DNA of 36,007 nucleotides, taken from positions 1 through 36,007 of the IMG/VR virus record IMGVR_UViG_3300003690_000028. One strand, given 5' to 3'. Shown here piece by piece: positions 1 to 6,941 of this stretch. How positions within the stretch are numbered: the first letter of the stretch is position 1; every line of letters starts with the position of its first letter. This stretch comes from a virus. Under the pieces are notes generated by a model. That model was not told the origin of the DNA and searched no databases. It saw only the letters and a list, made by a program, of their open reading frames with translations. A program made the translations under genes and the position numbers.

Positions 1-96
1 GCAGCCCCCGCAACGTAAGGGGCGGCCCTTGCCCCTTGGGAACGTCACATGGTTACATCTCAGGCACCGGTAGCCCGTTTTCTGTGGTCGCGTCAT
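1..96 (-). CDS. zinc-ribbon small protein, C-terminus cut by window edge
   Basis: A leftward gene starts at 96 behind an AAGGAG ribosome binding site and runs off the left edge after 32 codons. The visible part has a CLRC pair (residues 11-14) and a CGGC pair (29-32) separated by a basic, glycine-rich stretch. This CxxC-x14-CxxC spacing is typical of short zinc ribbons in phage early operons. The role is unknown; zinc ribbons of this size usually bind nucleic acid or partner proteins. It lies downstream of the structured leader at 171-253, so its expression may depend on readthrough there. Confidence 0.6.
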   Translation of the reverse strand, partial: MTRPQKTGYRCLRCNHVTFPRGKGRPLRCGGC

Positions 97-170
97 AGTG
101 CGCTCCTTGTTACTGGTACTTGGAAATGGTAGGGGTCACAGTAGTGACGCTTGAGCACACCAGGCTGGGC

Positions 171-253
171 AAAAGAAAACGCCGCTTTTGAGTCGCCCCG
201 TTGTTGCGCCGCCTCCGGAGAGACAGACCGGAACTACCCAAAAGCGGCGCAAC
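171..253 (-). promoter_or_regulatory. terminator/antiterminator-like leader RNA
   Basis: Read leftward, three segments occur in order. Segment 1 is GTTGCGCCGCTTTTG (253-239), segment 2 is GCGGCGCAAC (212-203) and segment 3 is CAAAAGCGGCG (190-180). Segment 3 is followed at once by TTTTCTTTT (179-171). Segment 1 can pair perfectly with segment 3 over 11 bp, giving an intrinsic terminator, or with segment 2 over 10 bp, giving an antiterminator. The two pairings exclude each other. A small TCCGG/CCGGA hairpin sits in the loop. It may also simply be the 3' terminator of the gene ending at 261. Confidence 0.6.
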
Positions 254-259
254 GGTGGG

Positions 260-265
260 ATTATA
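260..265 (-). promoter_or_regulatory. extended -10 element TGTGGTATAAT
   Basis: A perfect leftward TATAAT preceded by TGG overlaps the stop codon of the gene ending at 261. No good -35 box lies at 16-18 bases. Transcription from here would begin near 253, exactly at the first pairing segment of the structured leader. This placement makes a promoter more credible than the hexamer alone would. Confidence 0.4.
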
Positions 266-398
266 CCACATCGTCAAGGCCCCTCTCGTGCTGATATGCC
301 CGCACCAAGGCCAGCCGCGCCAACTGGCGCACGTAATCCGGCGCTGAGTCGTAAGAGCCGCTCCAAGTAATGTACTCATGCAGTATGCCGATCTTCAT
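261..398 (-). CDS. small hypothetical protein, 45 aa
   Basis: A 45-residue leftward gene whose ATG at 398 overlaps the preceding stop as ATGA. The ribosome binding site is GAGGAGGT, nine bases upstream. The protein begins MKIGILHEYITW and has a central amphipathic helix (about residues 20-38) rich in Arg and Leu. No family was recognised. The strong binding site and exact stop/start overlap make it a real gene rather than a chance frame. It is likely co-expressed with the zinc protein just upstream. Confidence 0.65.
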   Translation of the reverse strand: MKIGILHEYITWSGSYDSAPDYVRQLARLALVRAYQHERGLDDVV

Positions 399-556
399 GT
401 TGTGATGACCTCCTCTGTATTTTCATCATTTTCATCCTCACACGCTGGGCACTCACCGCCGCAGTGGTCGAGGCATTGGGCGCAGAACTCCTCGTGAACT
501 AGAGGAGCACCGCAGCACATGGACAGCCGTTCCACGTCGTCATGAGCGCATACCAT
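395..556 (-). CDS. Cys-rich zinc-finger small protein, 53 aa
   Basis: The chosen start is the ATG at 556, with GGAGG six bases upstream; an in-frame upstream extension lacks such a site. The protein has an N-terminal CC-GAP pair, then CAQC, CGGEC and CPAC clusters in the central 30 residues, and ends in a very acidic tail (EDENDENTEE). This looks like a double zinc knuckle. Small proteins of the form CCGAPL...C..C are common in phage early regions, but their job is not known. It overlaps the next gene by four bases. Confidence 0.65.
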   Translation of the reverse strand: MVCAHDDVERLSMCCGAPLVHEEFCAQCLDHCGGECPACEDENDENTEEVITT

Positions 557-591
557 CGGGGGCCTCCTCTCCGTACCGGCCACAATACTTC

Positions 592-744
592 CTAGACGTG
601 TCCCTGGGCTTGTCGTGGCCCCACAGGCCCGACAGGTCGTGCCCCATGCCTTGAGCGCGTACAGCGGCCTCTCAGAGCAAATCTGGCCTCGTGCGCGGTG
701 GGCGCGTCGTCATACTTGGTCCTTGTCGATGTTCCAGTTTCCAT
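592..744 (-). CDS. uncertain small ORF coupled to the GP88-like gene, 50 aa
   Basis: An ATG at 744 overlaps the stop of the GP88-like gene as TGATG, which favours coupled translation. The first half (KYDDAPTAHEARFAL) reads like protein. The second half is rich in Arg, Gly and Pro and reads like a wrong frame. A second frame in the same stretch (ATG near 648) gives a plausible 35-residue peptide containing LWGHDKPRDTSRKYC. Either one gene is frameshifted here or two tiny overlapping genes exist. No function is proposed. Confidence 0.35.
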   Translation of the reverse strand: METGTSTRTKYDDAPTAHEARFALRGRCTRSRHGARPVGPVGPRQAQGHV

Positions 745-1316
745 CAGTGGGGTAAAAACCTGACGTCGCCCTTTTGACCCTTGAAACAATATTTGCACTG
801 GTCGCAGTTTTCTTTTTTGCCTGACTGTTCGGGACATACAATCCCTGAGGTGGTGTAGTTCTCTGTTTCGAGGTAGGCTACCCGCCAACCAGTGGGCGTA
901 GACTCCGAGATTGTGCTATCCGTTGACGCGAATAGTTGCATGTTAGGTTCCGCACGTAGGCGCTCAAGCGACGGGAGTAGTTCTGGTATGCGCCATGATC
1001 GCGTATATGCCCAGAACATGACGTTGGGATGTGCCCGAACCTTGTCAATCCACGACTGGATATATTCGACGGTGTCAAAATCTCCGGCGACATGTATCCT
1101 ACAGATTTCAATGCTTGCCGGAATCATGGGCAGTGGCGCTACCGTGCGCTCTGCCCACCCCTTGGCAACTGAGTCGTAACGCATCATGGTGACCGCGTAG
1201 CATATGGCACAAGCTTCGCTCATGCCGGGGCATGTAGTCCCCGGTGTGCGACTCCAAGTCGCGATGTGCTTCCCTGTGCCTATCTTGTGATTCCCAGGGA
1301 GTATCCCAGTAGCCAT
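744..1316 (-). CDS. GP88-type phage Cys-cluster protein, 190 aa
   Basis: The N-terminus carries GNHKIGTGKHIATWS, then TCPGMSEACAICYA (Cys29, Cys36, Cys39). The C-terminus carries a second cluster, CP..SGKKENCDQCKYC, near residues 162-178. This two-cluster layout matches the phage GP88 protein family, whose members resemble radical-SAM or metal-binding folds but have no proven reaction. The start at 1316 has a GGGGGG-rich ribosome binding site, and the leader is nearly the same as that of the gene upstream. The gene sits mid-operon among small zinc proteins, consistent with an early host-takeover or DNA-metabolism role. The family call is fairly firm; the function is unknown. Confidence 0.7.
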   Translation of the reverse strand: MATGILPGNHKIGTGKHIATWSRTPGTTCPGMSEACAICYAVTMMRYDSVAKGWAERTVAPLPMIPASIEICRIHVAGDFDTVEYIQSWIDKVRAHPNVMFWAYTRSWRIPELLPSLERLRAEPNMQLFASTDSTISESTPTGWRVAYLETENYTTSGIVCPEQSGKKENCDQCKYCFKGQKGDVRFLPH

Positions 1317-1374
1317 GATCCGCCCCCCTTGTGTGTTGTGCTCTGTGCCGCGTCAAGGCCTAGTTCCAGTAGCG

Positions 1375-1701
1375 TCAGTCGCCTCTCGCTTCCTTAATGG
1401 CGGCTTCGGCTACCACCACGGCCTCCAGCCCATTCAAGGCTTGGTACTTTTGCTCCCAGGCAGCGTCCACGATCGCCACATATAGCTTTTCCAGGGCCTG
1501 TAGTAGGGCGGGGGCAGAGGCTATCAGCCGTGCGTTAGCGGCACCCTCGTGGTTAGATGGTACGGGGTTGGTCATGTAACAGATCATATTTCCATAGGGT
1601 GCTTCGCCATAGATGCCACGCATCGTCCCGTCTCCGTTGTTGTGCCCGCGCCACGGCCCTGGTGTGTGTCTTGTCTGCTTCGTCTCTGTGATCTTCGCCA
1701 T
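1375..1701 (-). CDS. HTPGPW-motif phage protein, 108 aa
   Basis: From the ATG at 1701 the protein starts MAKITETKQTRHTPGPW. It ends with the block ANARLIASAPALLQALEKLY followed by a helical tail. HTPGPW plus ANARLIAxAPxLLxAL is a signature of a very common small phage and plasmid protein with no known function. An upstream in-frame extension was rejected because GGAGGG sits directly before this ATG. It is the second gene of the leftward operon. Confidence 0.75.
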   Translation of the reverse strand: MAKITETKQTRHTPGPWRGHNNGDGTMRGIYGEAPYGNMICYMTNPVPSNHEGAANARLIASAPALLQALEKLYVAIVDAAWEQKYQALNGLEAVVVAEAAIKEARGD

Positions 1702-1732
1702 GATCCGCCCTCCTTTGTGTGCTAGTTGTGTG

Positions 1733-1873
1733 CTAGTTGGCCGCAAGAATCTGGGCGCACTCGAGTATGTTGATGAGGTCACGCGCCCAATCCTCAGCTT
1801 GCTCATCCTTCCCACACTCCTTGTACGCTATGGCCTTGGCCAAGGCTGTCGCCGCTTCGCTCCGGTCTATCAT
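1733..1873 (-). CDS. small helical hypothetical protein, 46 aa
   Basis: This is the first gene of the leftward operon. The start at 1873 is fixed by GGGAGGT nine bases upstream and lies about 30 bases after the predicted transcription start. The product (MIDRSEAATALAKAIAYKEC...) is almost wholly alpha-helical and resembles small TPR-like or helical-hairpin proteins. No family was recognised. A tandem repeat of GTGTGCTAGTT at its stop supplies a second TAG. Confidence 0.6.
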   Translation of the reverse strand: MIDRSEAATALAKAIAYKECGKDEQAEDWARDLINILECAQILAAN

Positions 1874-1908
1874 GCTCCGACCTCCCTTTGTTAATTGACT
1901 ACACCGGC

Positions 1909-1938
1909 AGTGTACCCTAGCGGTGCATGGCTTGTCAA
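1909..1938 (-). promoter_or_regulatory. sigma70-type promoter of the leftward operon
   Basis: On the minus strand a perfect TTGACA (+ strand 1933-1938) is followed after 18 bases by TACACT (1909-1914, 4 of 6 consensus). The first gene's ATG at 1873 follows with a normal leader. It is back-to-back with the rightward gene at 1984. Confidence 0.7.
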
Positions 1939-1965
1939 GGGGTCTGGCCACGAATGATCAACTTA

Positions 1966-1976
1966 CGTGCTACACT
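1966..1976 (+). promoter_or_regulatory. extended -10 motif CGTGCTACACT
   Basis: TGC directly precedes TACACT. A start site about seven bases on would fall at the first in-frame ATG (1984), so the transcript would be leaderless or nearly so. The same core recurs at 3103 (CGTGCTACAAT) and 14773 (CGTGATACAAT), each just ahead of a rightward gene block. No convincing -35 box is present. Confidence 0.4.
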
Positions 1977-1983
1977 TCAAGGC

Positions 1984-2502
1984 ATGAGCATGCAACCCCA
2001 CGACAAGAACACTGGAATTACTCCCACACAAACGGCATGGCGCGAATCTCCCCCGGCCCAAGTTCCATGGCAATATCGCTATATCGTCGCCCGCCTCATG
2101 TCGGCTACCGATAATGACGCCGTGCGTAAGGCAAGAGTCTCTGTCCCTATTGTATTAAGAGAGTGTGAGATTAACCCGGAGTTCGCCGCCCTCAGGCAAC
2201 AGGCCATCGATCGTACTCTGACGCTGGATAATGAAGACTCGTCGCAACTCGCACGCGATGGGTTCCCACATCTGATACAGCGTGCCCTTGAGCGTGCCAT
2301 TGACCCTGATGTAAGGGATAGAGACCAGATAGCATGGGCACGGCTTGCGGGCGACGCTGCTGGCGCTATCGGGCCAGGTGCGCATCAAGGTTCAACCGGT
2401 GGATCACCCACGTCTCTGACATTCATAGAGAGATACATCGACATGCGCAAGACAATCAACAGAAGAGACGACGCAGTGATCGACCTTGACGGCCCAACGT
2501 AG
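1984..2502 (+). CDS. putative DNA-packaging (small terminase-like) protein, 172 aa
   Basis: This is the first rightward gene, upstream of the large terminase, where a small terminase subunit is usually found. The protein is mostly alpha-helical and charged, and its C-terminal helix (FIERYIDMRKTI) could be a coiled coil. No clear HTH could be read by eye, so the small-terminase label rests on position and helix content. The start is ambiguous: ATG at 1984 or at 1990. AAGG is correctly spaced for 1990, while the promoter-like motif would put the transcript start near 1984. A 390-base gap separates it from the next gene. Confidence 0.45.
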   Translation: MSMQPHDKNTGITPTQTAWRESPPAQVPWQYRYIVARLMSATDNDAVRKARVSVPIVLRECEINPEFAALRQQAIDRTLTLDNEDSSQLARDGFPHLIQRALERAIDPDVRDRDQIAWARLAGDAAGAIGPGAHQGSTGGSPTSLTFIERYIDMRKTINRRDDAVIDLDGPT

Positions 2503-2534
2503 AGAGAGAGGGGAGAGTATGAGAGGGGAGAGAG

Positions 2535-2561
2535 TGGTGGGAAGCTTAACATAACCCACCA
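2535..2561 (+). other. 7-bp hairpin after first rightward gene
   Basis: TGGTGGG (2535-2541) pairs with CCCACCA (2555-2561) around a 13-base A/T-rich loop. A C8T5 tract follows about 16 bases later. The T-run is too far away for a standard terminator, so this may be a weak terminator or a packaging-site structure. Confidence 0.35.
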
Positions 2562-2623
2562 TTAGCTTGACCTACCCCCCCCTTTTTATATGAACTTTTA
2601 CACCCTGTCACACCGGCGACCAT

Positions 2624-2644
2624 GTCCTGGGCGTAGCCCCTCAG
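2624..2644 (+). repeat. 21-base exact repeat, copy 1 (non-coding)
   Basis: The segment GTCCTGGGCGTAGCCCCTCA plus one G occurs here and again at 7325-7345 inside the 873-residue virion protein gene. A perfect 21-base match is not expected by chance in 36 kb. Confidence 0.75.
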
Positions 2645-2893
2645 CCTCAGGCAAGTACCCTCTCTCGATCCGGCTGCACTGTGTCGCACCACTACCAAAG
2701 GAACGCGGGGGGGGCCGGCGGGCATGGGCGCGAGGGCGGGCAGGGGGAGGGAATTATATGGGTGCCCAAAGATGCCACCGGGGCACTCTGCCTTCATTCG
2801 TGGGGTACCCCCCTCGGATTGCTGGGGTCGAGGGCCCGTCGGATATTTTCCCGGAAAAAATTCTGATGAATTGGGCAAAGGAGGTCTGTGGTG

Positions 2894-3037
2894 ATGGAGA
2901 ATATTGCGCAGGAAGGTGGTACGATGGAGGCTCATGCCCATATGATCACGCTCGGGCTAGATAAGGCGCTGGACTTGGGGAGGCCGCTTGGCTGGCAGTG
3001 GGAGCGTATCTTGGCTGGGGTCTCTGATCAGCCCTAG
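2894..3037 (+). CDS. small hypothetical protein, 47 aa
   Basis: A near-ideal ribosome binding site, AAAGGAGGT, lies nine bases before ATG 2894; GTG at 2891 is in frame and also possible. The product starts MENIAQEGGTMEAHAHMITL and ends with a helical, Trp-containing segment, GWQWERILAGVSDQP. No family was recognised. It stands alone, about 90 bases before the next gene, and is the only convincing coding sequence in the 2503-3130 interval. It may be a regulator or packaging accessory; nothing in the sequence decides. Confidence 0.6.
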   Translation: MENIAQEGGTMEAHAHMITLGLDKALDLGRPLGWQWERILAGVSDQP

Positions 3038-3102
3038 CAGCCTCCTTTCTTCGGGGCCTCCGGGGGTTCATACCGCCCTCGGGGGCCTCACGCTTTACCA
3101 GT

Positions 3103-3113
3103 CGTGCTACAAT
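3103..3113 (+). promoter_or_regulatory. extended -10 motif CGTGCTACAAT
   Basis: TGC-TACAAT (5 of 6 to TATAAT) sits 18 bases before ATG 3131, so the predicted transcript would start within a few bases of the AAGGAGG ribosome binding site. It shares its core with the motifs at 1966 and 14773. No good -35 box is seen. Confidence 0.5.
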
Positions 3114-3130
3114 CGCAGAAGGAGGGGACC

Positions 3131-3328
3131 ATGAACAAAGTGGAAATCATCATCACGCCTGATGAGCATGGGAACCTCAATGTCAACGGTCCTCTGGAGA
3201 ACAAGATCGCCTGCTACGGTATGCTAGAGATGGCGAAGGACCTCTTCCGCAGGTACGTCCCACCTCCTCAGAACGATCTGCGCTACACGGTCTGTTGCCA
3301 GGAGCCCTACCGGTACTGGAGCAACTGA
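3131..3328 (+). CDS. small conserved phage protein, 65 aa
   Basis: The ATG at 3131 follows GGAGGGG. The product (MNKVEIIITPDEHGNLNVNG...) has a beta-hairpin pattern with the block ITPDEHGNLNVNGPLENK and then a helix (YGMLEMAKDLFRRY). Small phage proteins with this form are widespread beside packaging or replication genes and are of unknown function. Its TGA overlaps the terminase ATG as TGATG, so the two are translationally coupled. A small terminase role is possible but not supported by motifs. Confidence 0.65.
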   Translation: MNKVEIIITPDEHGNLNVNGPLENKIACYGMLEMAKDLFRRYVPPPQNDLRYTVCCQEPYRYWSN

Positions 3329-4989
3329 TGACGGAGCAGCCCGCCCTCACCTTCGACGAGATTCTGGCCGATTGCATCTGGGCCGCTCGGGAAAAGAAGG
3401 ACTGGCTGCCATTTGCTCAGACGTTCCTCTCTGTCCGCAACATGGAGGGCCAGATTGTGCCGTTCAAACCCAACCGGGTCGAGATGGCGATACGCGACGA
3501 CCGCGTTATCCATGGCCATCGGCGCGTGATGCGCCTCAAGATGCGCCGCGGAGGCTCGACCCTCGCGGAGATCATCGCGGCCTTCACCTACAGCCTCGCC
3601 AACGCCAACTACAACACTGTAGTGGCGTCAGATGACCGCCAATCCTCCCAGCGTATTGTGAGCCAGCTCCTCGAACCCCTCGTGAACTCCGTGTCGGATG
3701 AGGTGACCCAGGCTCTTGGGGTGCGGATCGAGCTGGTGCGCAACGAGTTGAGGGTTGAGCACGTCACGTCGGACGGTCGGCCCAAGGGGCGCAGCATCAT
3801 GTTCATCGGGGGGCTGCGGGACGACTCCTTCGGTCTCGGCTACGATATTCACTACGGCATCATGACAGAGGCGGCGTATGCCCCCGAACGCGGCGCTGCG
3901 ATCTGGCTCGACCTTCTTCAGGCCGTGCCGTTTGACGGGCTCGTGACGGAGGAAACTACCGCGAGAGGCGTCGGTGGCCAGTTCCACAAGGACTGGATCC
4001 AACGTCAACGGGAGGGGACGTGGAAATGTCAGTTCTTCCCATGGCACATGCGGGAGACCGCCACGATCCCACCGGGTGACTCCAACCTGCCCCAAGAGAT
4101 CCGGGGAGACTTCGTCCTGAACGAGCGCGAAGAGGCGCTCCAGCGGGAGTTCGGCGTCACCCTGGACCAGTTCCGCTTCTACCGGTTCCACGAGGTAGAG
4201 GACGGCGACCTCGTCCGACAATACTACCCCAACGACGCGATGGAGGCGTTCCGCTCCACCTCCATGATCCAGTTCCCCGTCACCATGTTGGAGGATATGT
4301 ACAACAGCGCCCCATCGCCGCAGGCTAACCTCCCAGAGGAATGGCGCGGCACGATGGCGGGCCTGGACTGGTCCCCGAACCTTCCCCCAGAGGGCAATGG
4401 GCTCCGCATCTTCGAGCTCCCCATGGCGTCCCGATCCTATACCATTGGGATAGACAGCGGAAAGGGTGAGATATCCTCAAACCGCACCGTCGCACAGGTG
4501 TTGTGCGACCAGACGGGTCAGCAGGTCGCCATCCTCCGTGGGGTCTACCGGCCGAACGAGACGGTCGAGAAGGTCTACGGGCTGGGATTCGCCTATAAGG
4601 GGGGCGTCGACCCCGCATATCTCATTCCAGAGGCCAACGGGATCGGCGCCGGCATCTGCGACGGGCTGGAGAACGCGATGAAGTACCCGCCCCATCGCCT
4701 GTTCCGTCACGAGCCCAACCGGTCCTGCGGCTACTCCATGACAAGGGCCCGCAAGTGGGAGTTATTCACCACAACCTCCGAGGCAATCGCCGCGCTTTCC
4801 ATCACGCTCAACGATCAGGTCACGATCTCCGAGATGCTGACGTACCGGGCGGATAAGAACGGCAAGCTGTCCGCGCCAGAGGGGATGTTCGACGACTGTA
4901 CCGATGCGCTCATGCTGGCCTGCCACAACCGGTCTGCCAGCAGGATAGGGCTGGGGATGCCAAGAAAGAAGAGCACTGTCTATGTTTAG
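3328..4989 (+). CDS. terL: terminase large subunit (DNA-packaging ATPase/nuclease), 553 aa
   Basis: This is the motor that cuts concatemeric DNA and pumps it through the portal. The N-terminal ATPase carries a degenerate Walker A, RRGGSTL (residues 73-79), after the usual HRRVMRLKMR lead-in. Its Walker B position reads GIMTEAAY (177-184), with TE instead of the usual DE. The C-terminal RNase H-like nuclease shows GIDSG (Asp376), PEANG (Glu435) and DDCTDAL (Asp522/523/526), the three acidic positions expected. The start at 3328 is set by coupling to the upstream gene; longer in-frame starts overlap that gene and lack a binding site. Length is normal for the family. The gene ends inside a microprotein start and is followed by the portal gene. 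Confidence 0.88.
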   Translation: MTEQPALTFDEILADCIWAAREKKDWLPFAQTFLSVRNMEGQIVPFKPNRVEMAIRDDRVIHGHRRVMRLKMRRGGSTLAEIIAAFTYSLANANYNTVVASDDRQSSQRIVSQLLEPLVNSVSDEVTQALGVRIELVRNELRVEHVTSDGRPKGRSIMFIGGLRDDSFGLGYDIHYGIMTEAAYAPERGAAIWLDLLQAVPFDGLVTEETTARGVGGQFHKDWIQRQREGTWKCQFFPWHMRETATIPPGDSNLPQEIRGDFVLNEREEALQREFGVTLDQFRFYRFHEVEDGDLVRQYYPNDAMEAFRSTSMIQFPVTMLEDMYNSAPSPQANLPEEWRGTMAGLDWSPNLPPEGNGLRIFELPMASRSYTIGIDSGKGEISSNRTVAQVLCDQTGQQVAILRGVYRPNETVEKVYGLGFAYKGGVDPAYLIPEANGIGAGICDGLENAMKYPPHRLFRHEPNRSCGYSMTRARKWELFTTTSEAIAALSITLNDQVTISEMLTYRADKNGKLSAPEGMFDDCTDALMLACHNRSASRIGLGMPRKKSTVYV

Positions 4990-5098
4990 TGACTTTTACC
5001 TAGTGGTCGTGTTCCTATTCATCTTTTCTGGCGGCTTTGCCGCTGGCGCTATGTTTACGAACTGGTTTACTCAATCAAGTGAGTGGAATAATGCCTAG
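4982..5098 (+). CDS. single-span membrane microprotein between TerL and portal, 38 aa
   Basis: The ATG at 4982 overlaps the terminase stop, and the stop at 5098 lies eight bases inside the portal gene, so the frame fills the gap exactly. The product is MFSDFYLVVVFLFIFSGGFA followed by AGAMFTNWFT and a polar tail. This is one hydrophobic helix (about residues 5-25) with a small-residue GGFAAGA motif. Purine-rich AAGAAGAG upstream may serve as its ribosome binding site. No family was recognised. A membrane peptide at this site is unusual in a packaging operon. Confidence 0.6.
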   Translation: MFSDFYLVVVFLFIFSGGFAAGAMFTNWFTQSSEWNNA

Positions 5099-6941
5099 CA
5101 AAGAAGTCGTCATCAAGGCTGCCCTGGACGCCGAGAAACGGCTCAAGAGTTTCTGGCTCACCCGCACGGAGATGATGGGGGTTGACCGGAAGCTGCGAGA
5201 CCTCGACCCCATGGAGTCGATCCTCAAGGATAAGAAGATCACCCCCAAGGTGCAGAAGGTGATCGACAACCATCCCCAAGCCTACTGGGACTGGGCCGTC
5301 GCCTCCCTGGCCAACAAGCAGTTCGAGTGGGTCGTCCCCATGACGAACGTGCTGAGTGACGATAACAAGCGGAGCAAGCTGGAGCGCCTCACCTACGGGG
5401 TAGATGCCCAGATCGACGAGATCCTCCTGCGGCGCGGGCTGGAGCCGTGGCGGTTCATGCTGGCAGAGCAAATCGTCTCCGGCTGGTACGCCATCTTTCC
5501 TGATGTGATTGAGGTCGGGACGGAACGGTTCTTCACCATCGAGTTCTGGGACCCCATAACGGTGTTCCAGGAGTTCGACTCCATCGGGCTCTCCGCCGTC
5601 GTGCGGAGCTACAAGACTACGTTGGGAGATGCTCTGACCCACGTTAAGGCGCAGGGCGAGACGTCACCGGACATGTTCGACGGCGATCTGGAGCAAGCGG
5701 TCTCCGTCGTTGACCATTGGTGGAGGCCACCAGGTAAGCGCGTGATGAACAGCTTCGTCATCGAGGGTAAATTGGCTCTCGACGAGCGCGAAGAGGCGGA
5801 ATACATGCAGCATATCCCGATCCTCACCGGCGCCGTGACGGGCCGCAGCGGAGAGACCGGTTCGGGCATGACCAACACGCATCGGGCCAACTGGGGCCGG
5901 TCTATTCTTGCTCCCAACCGCGACCTCATCCGGCAGAACAACACATGGTTTACACTTCTGCGAGAGCGGGCCCGCAACATTACGTTCCCCCATTACATCG
6001 ACACCACCCAGGATGCCCAGGGATTGGTGGAAGAGGGGGATTTGGATGCGGGGGAGTCTAGGGTGTTCCACGCGAGACAAGGGGAAGACCTCAGGGAGAT
6101 TCAACGTTCCAGCATCCCCTTCGACGTGCGGCTGGAGGCCGAGCGCCAATCCGTTGCGATACAGCGCGGCTCCATACCGGACGCTCTCTTCGGCTCTAAC
6201 CAGCCCTCCTTCGCCTCCGGCTTCCTGGAGGTTGACCTGGCGCACAAGGCGACCCTACGGCTGGGCCGGGCCGGCGCCACCTACCGGAGGGTGGGTGAGT
6301 CCGCCATGATGCAGATTGTGCGCAAGCTGAAGAAGATCGGCGGCACGGTCAAGCTGACTGGGCATAACCTCCGTAAGAACGCCCTAGACGGGTTCATCCA
6401 CGAGGAGTTCGATTCGGAGGCGGACATCCCCGATCAGTTCTACATCACGATGAAACATCGTCTCGACACGCCTATTGACCGCTCGGCCATCGTGGACCAG
6501 GAGACCCGGCTGGCCCAAGCCGGTATTCACTCCAAGCGGCGGGCCATGGAGGAGACTAGTGTTGAGGACCCGGTGGCGGAGACGTTGCAGATCCTCGACG
6601 AGTCAGCAGCCATGCAAATGTTGGAGGGGTCGGCCATCCTGGCCATGAACCTTGAGGAAAAGGCCGGCCGGCTGGACGAGGCTGGGGAGTTCTCCCAGGC
6701 CCGGGCGTTCCGGGCTCAGGCCGACATGGTACGGCAGCAGGCCGCGATACAGGCGTCTCAGGCGCAGGCCGGGCAGAACCAGCCACAGCAGAGAAACCAG
6801 GGCAGCGACCAGCGGGTGTTGCCCAACGATCAGACGGGCGGCAACCAGGACCTCTTCCCAAGAGGCGGGCGGAGACCTCCGCCGAGAGGACCAGTGATGG
6901 CCAGGCCTGGTAACCAGAACGCTCGGAATGGTGGCGGCTGA
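5091..6941 (+). CDS. portal protein, 616 aa
   Basis: The portal is the 12-fold ring at the capsid vertex through which DNA passes. Evidence is position directly after TerL, length in the range of podovirus portals, and a central stretch (about residues 340-420) with RGSIPDALFG and a following helical region like the portal stem and wing. The last 90 residues are rich in Gln, Ala and Pro (QASQAQAGQNQPQQ) and look disordered. The chosen start is ATG 5091, GAGTGGA upstream, overlapping the microprotein; the earlier in-frame ATG lies inside that gene. The stop overlaps the next start as TGATG. Confidence 0.75.
   Translation: MPSKEVVIKAALDAEKRLKSFWLTRTEMMGVDRKLRDLDPMESILKDKKITPKVQKVIDNHPQAYWDWAVASLANKQFEWVVPMTNVLSDDNKRSKLERLTYGVDAQIDEILLRRGLEPWRFMLAEQIVSGWYAIFPDVIEVGTERFFTIEFWDPITVFQEFDSIGLSAVVRSYKTTLGDALTHVKAQGETSPDMFDGDLEQAVSVVDHWWRPPGKRVMNSFVIEGKLALDEREEAEYMQHIPILTGAVTGRSGETGSGMTNTHRANWGRSILAPNRDLIRQNNTWFTLLRERARNITFPHYIDTTQDAQGLVEEGDLDAGESRVFHARQGEDLREIQRSSIPFDVRLEAERQSVAIQRGSIPDALFGSNQPSFASGFLEVDLAHKATLRLGRAGATYRRVGESAMMQIVRKLKKIGGTVKLTGHNLRKNALDGFIHEEFDSEADIPDQFYITMKHRLDTPIDRSAIVDQETRLAQAGIHSKRRAMEETSVEDPVAETLQILDESAAMQMLEGSAILAMNLEEKAGRLDEAGEFSQARAFRAQADMVRQQAAIQASQAQAGQNQPQQRNQGSDQRVLPNDQTGGNQDLFPRGGRRPPPRGPVMARPGNQNARNGGG

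Larger units (their letters stand above)
2503..2893. other. gene-poor G-rich gap before the terminase genes
   Basis: No frame here has a credible start and protein-like content. The stretch opens with an AG-only tract (2503-2534) and a TGGTGGG/CCCACCA hairpin (2535-2561). It continues with a C8T5 run, a 21-base segment repeated at 7325 inside a virion gene, and a block of G-runs (about 2704-2752) able to form G-quadruplexes. Its place beside the terminase genes makes it a candidate packaging (cos/pac) or regulatory region. Confidence 0.5.

Noticed and set aside
2590-2964. Open frame of 124 codons in the gap before the terminase genes.
   Set aside because: Gly/Arg/Pro-rich, no ribosome binding site, and it runs out of frame into the well-supported 47-residue gene at 2894.
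3040-3090. A GGGTTCATACC stretch resembling a tRNA T-arm.
   Set aside because: The T-stem has mismatches and no acceptor, D or anticodon arms could be assembled around it.
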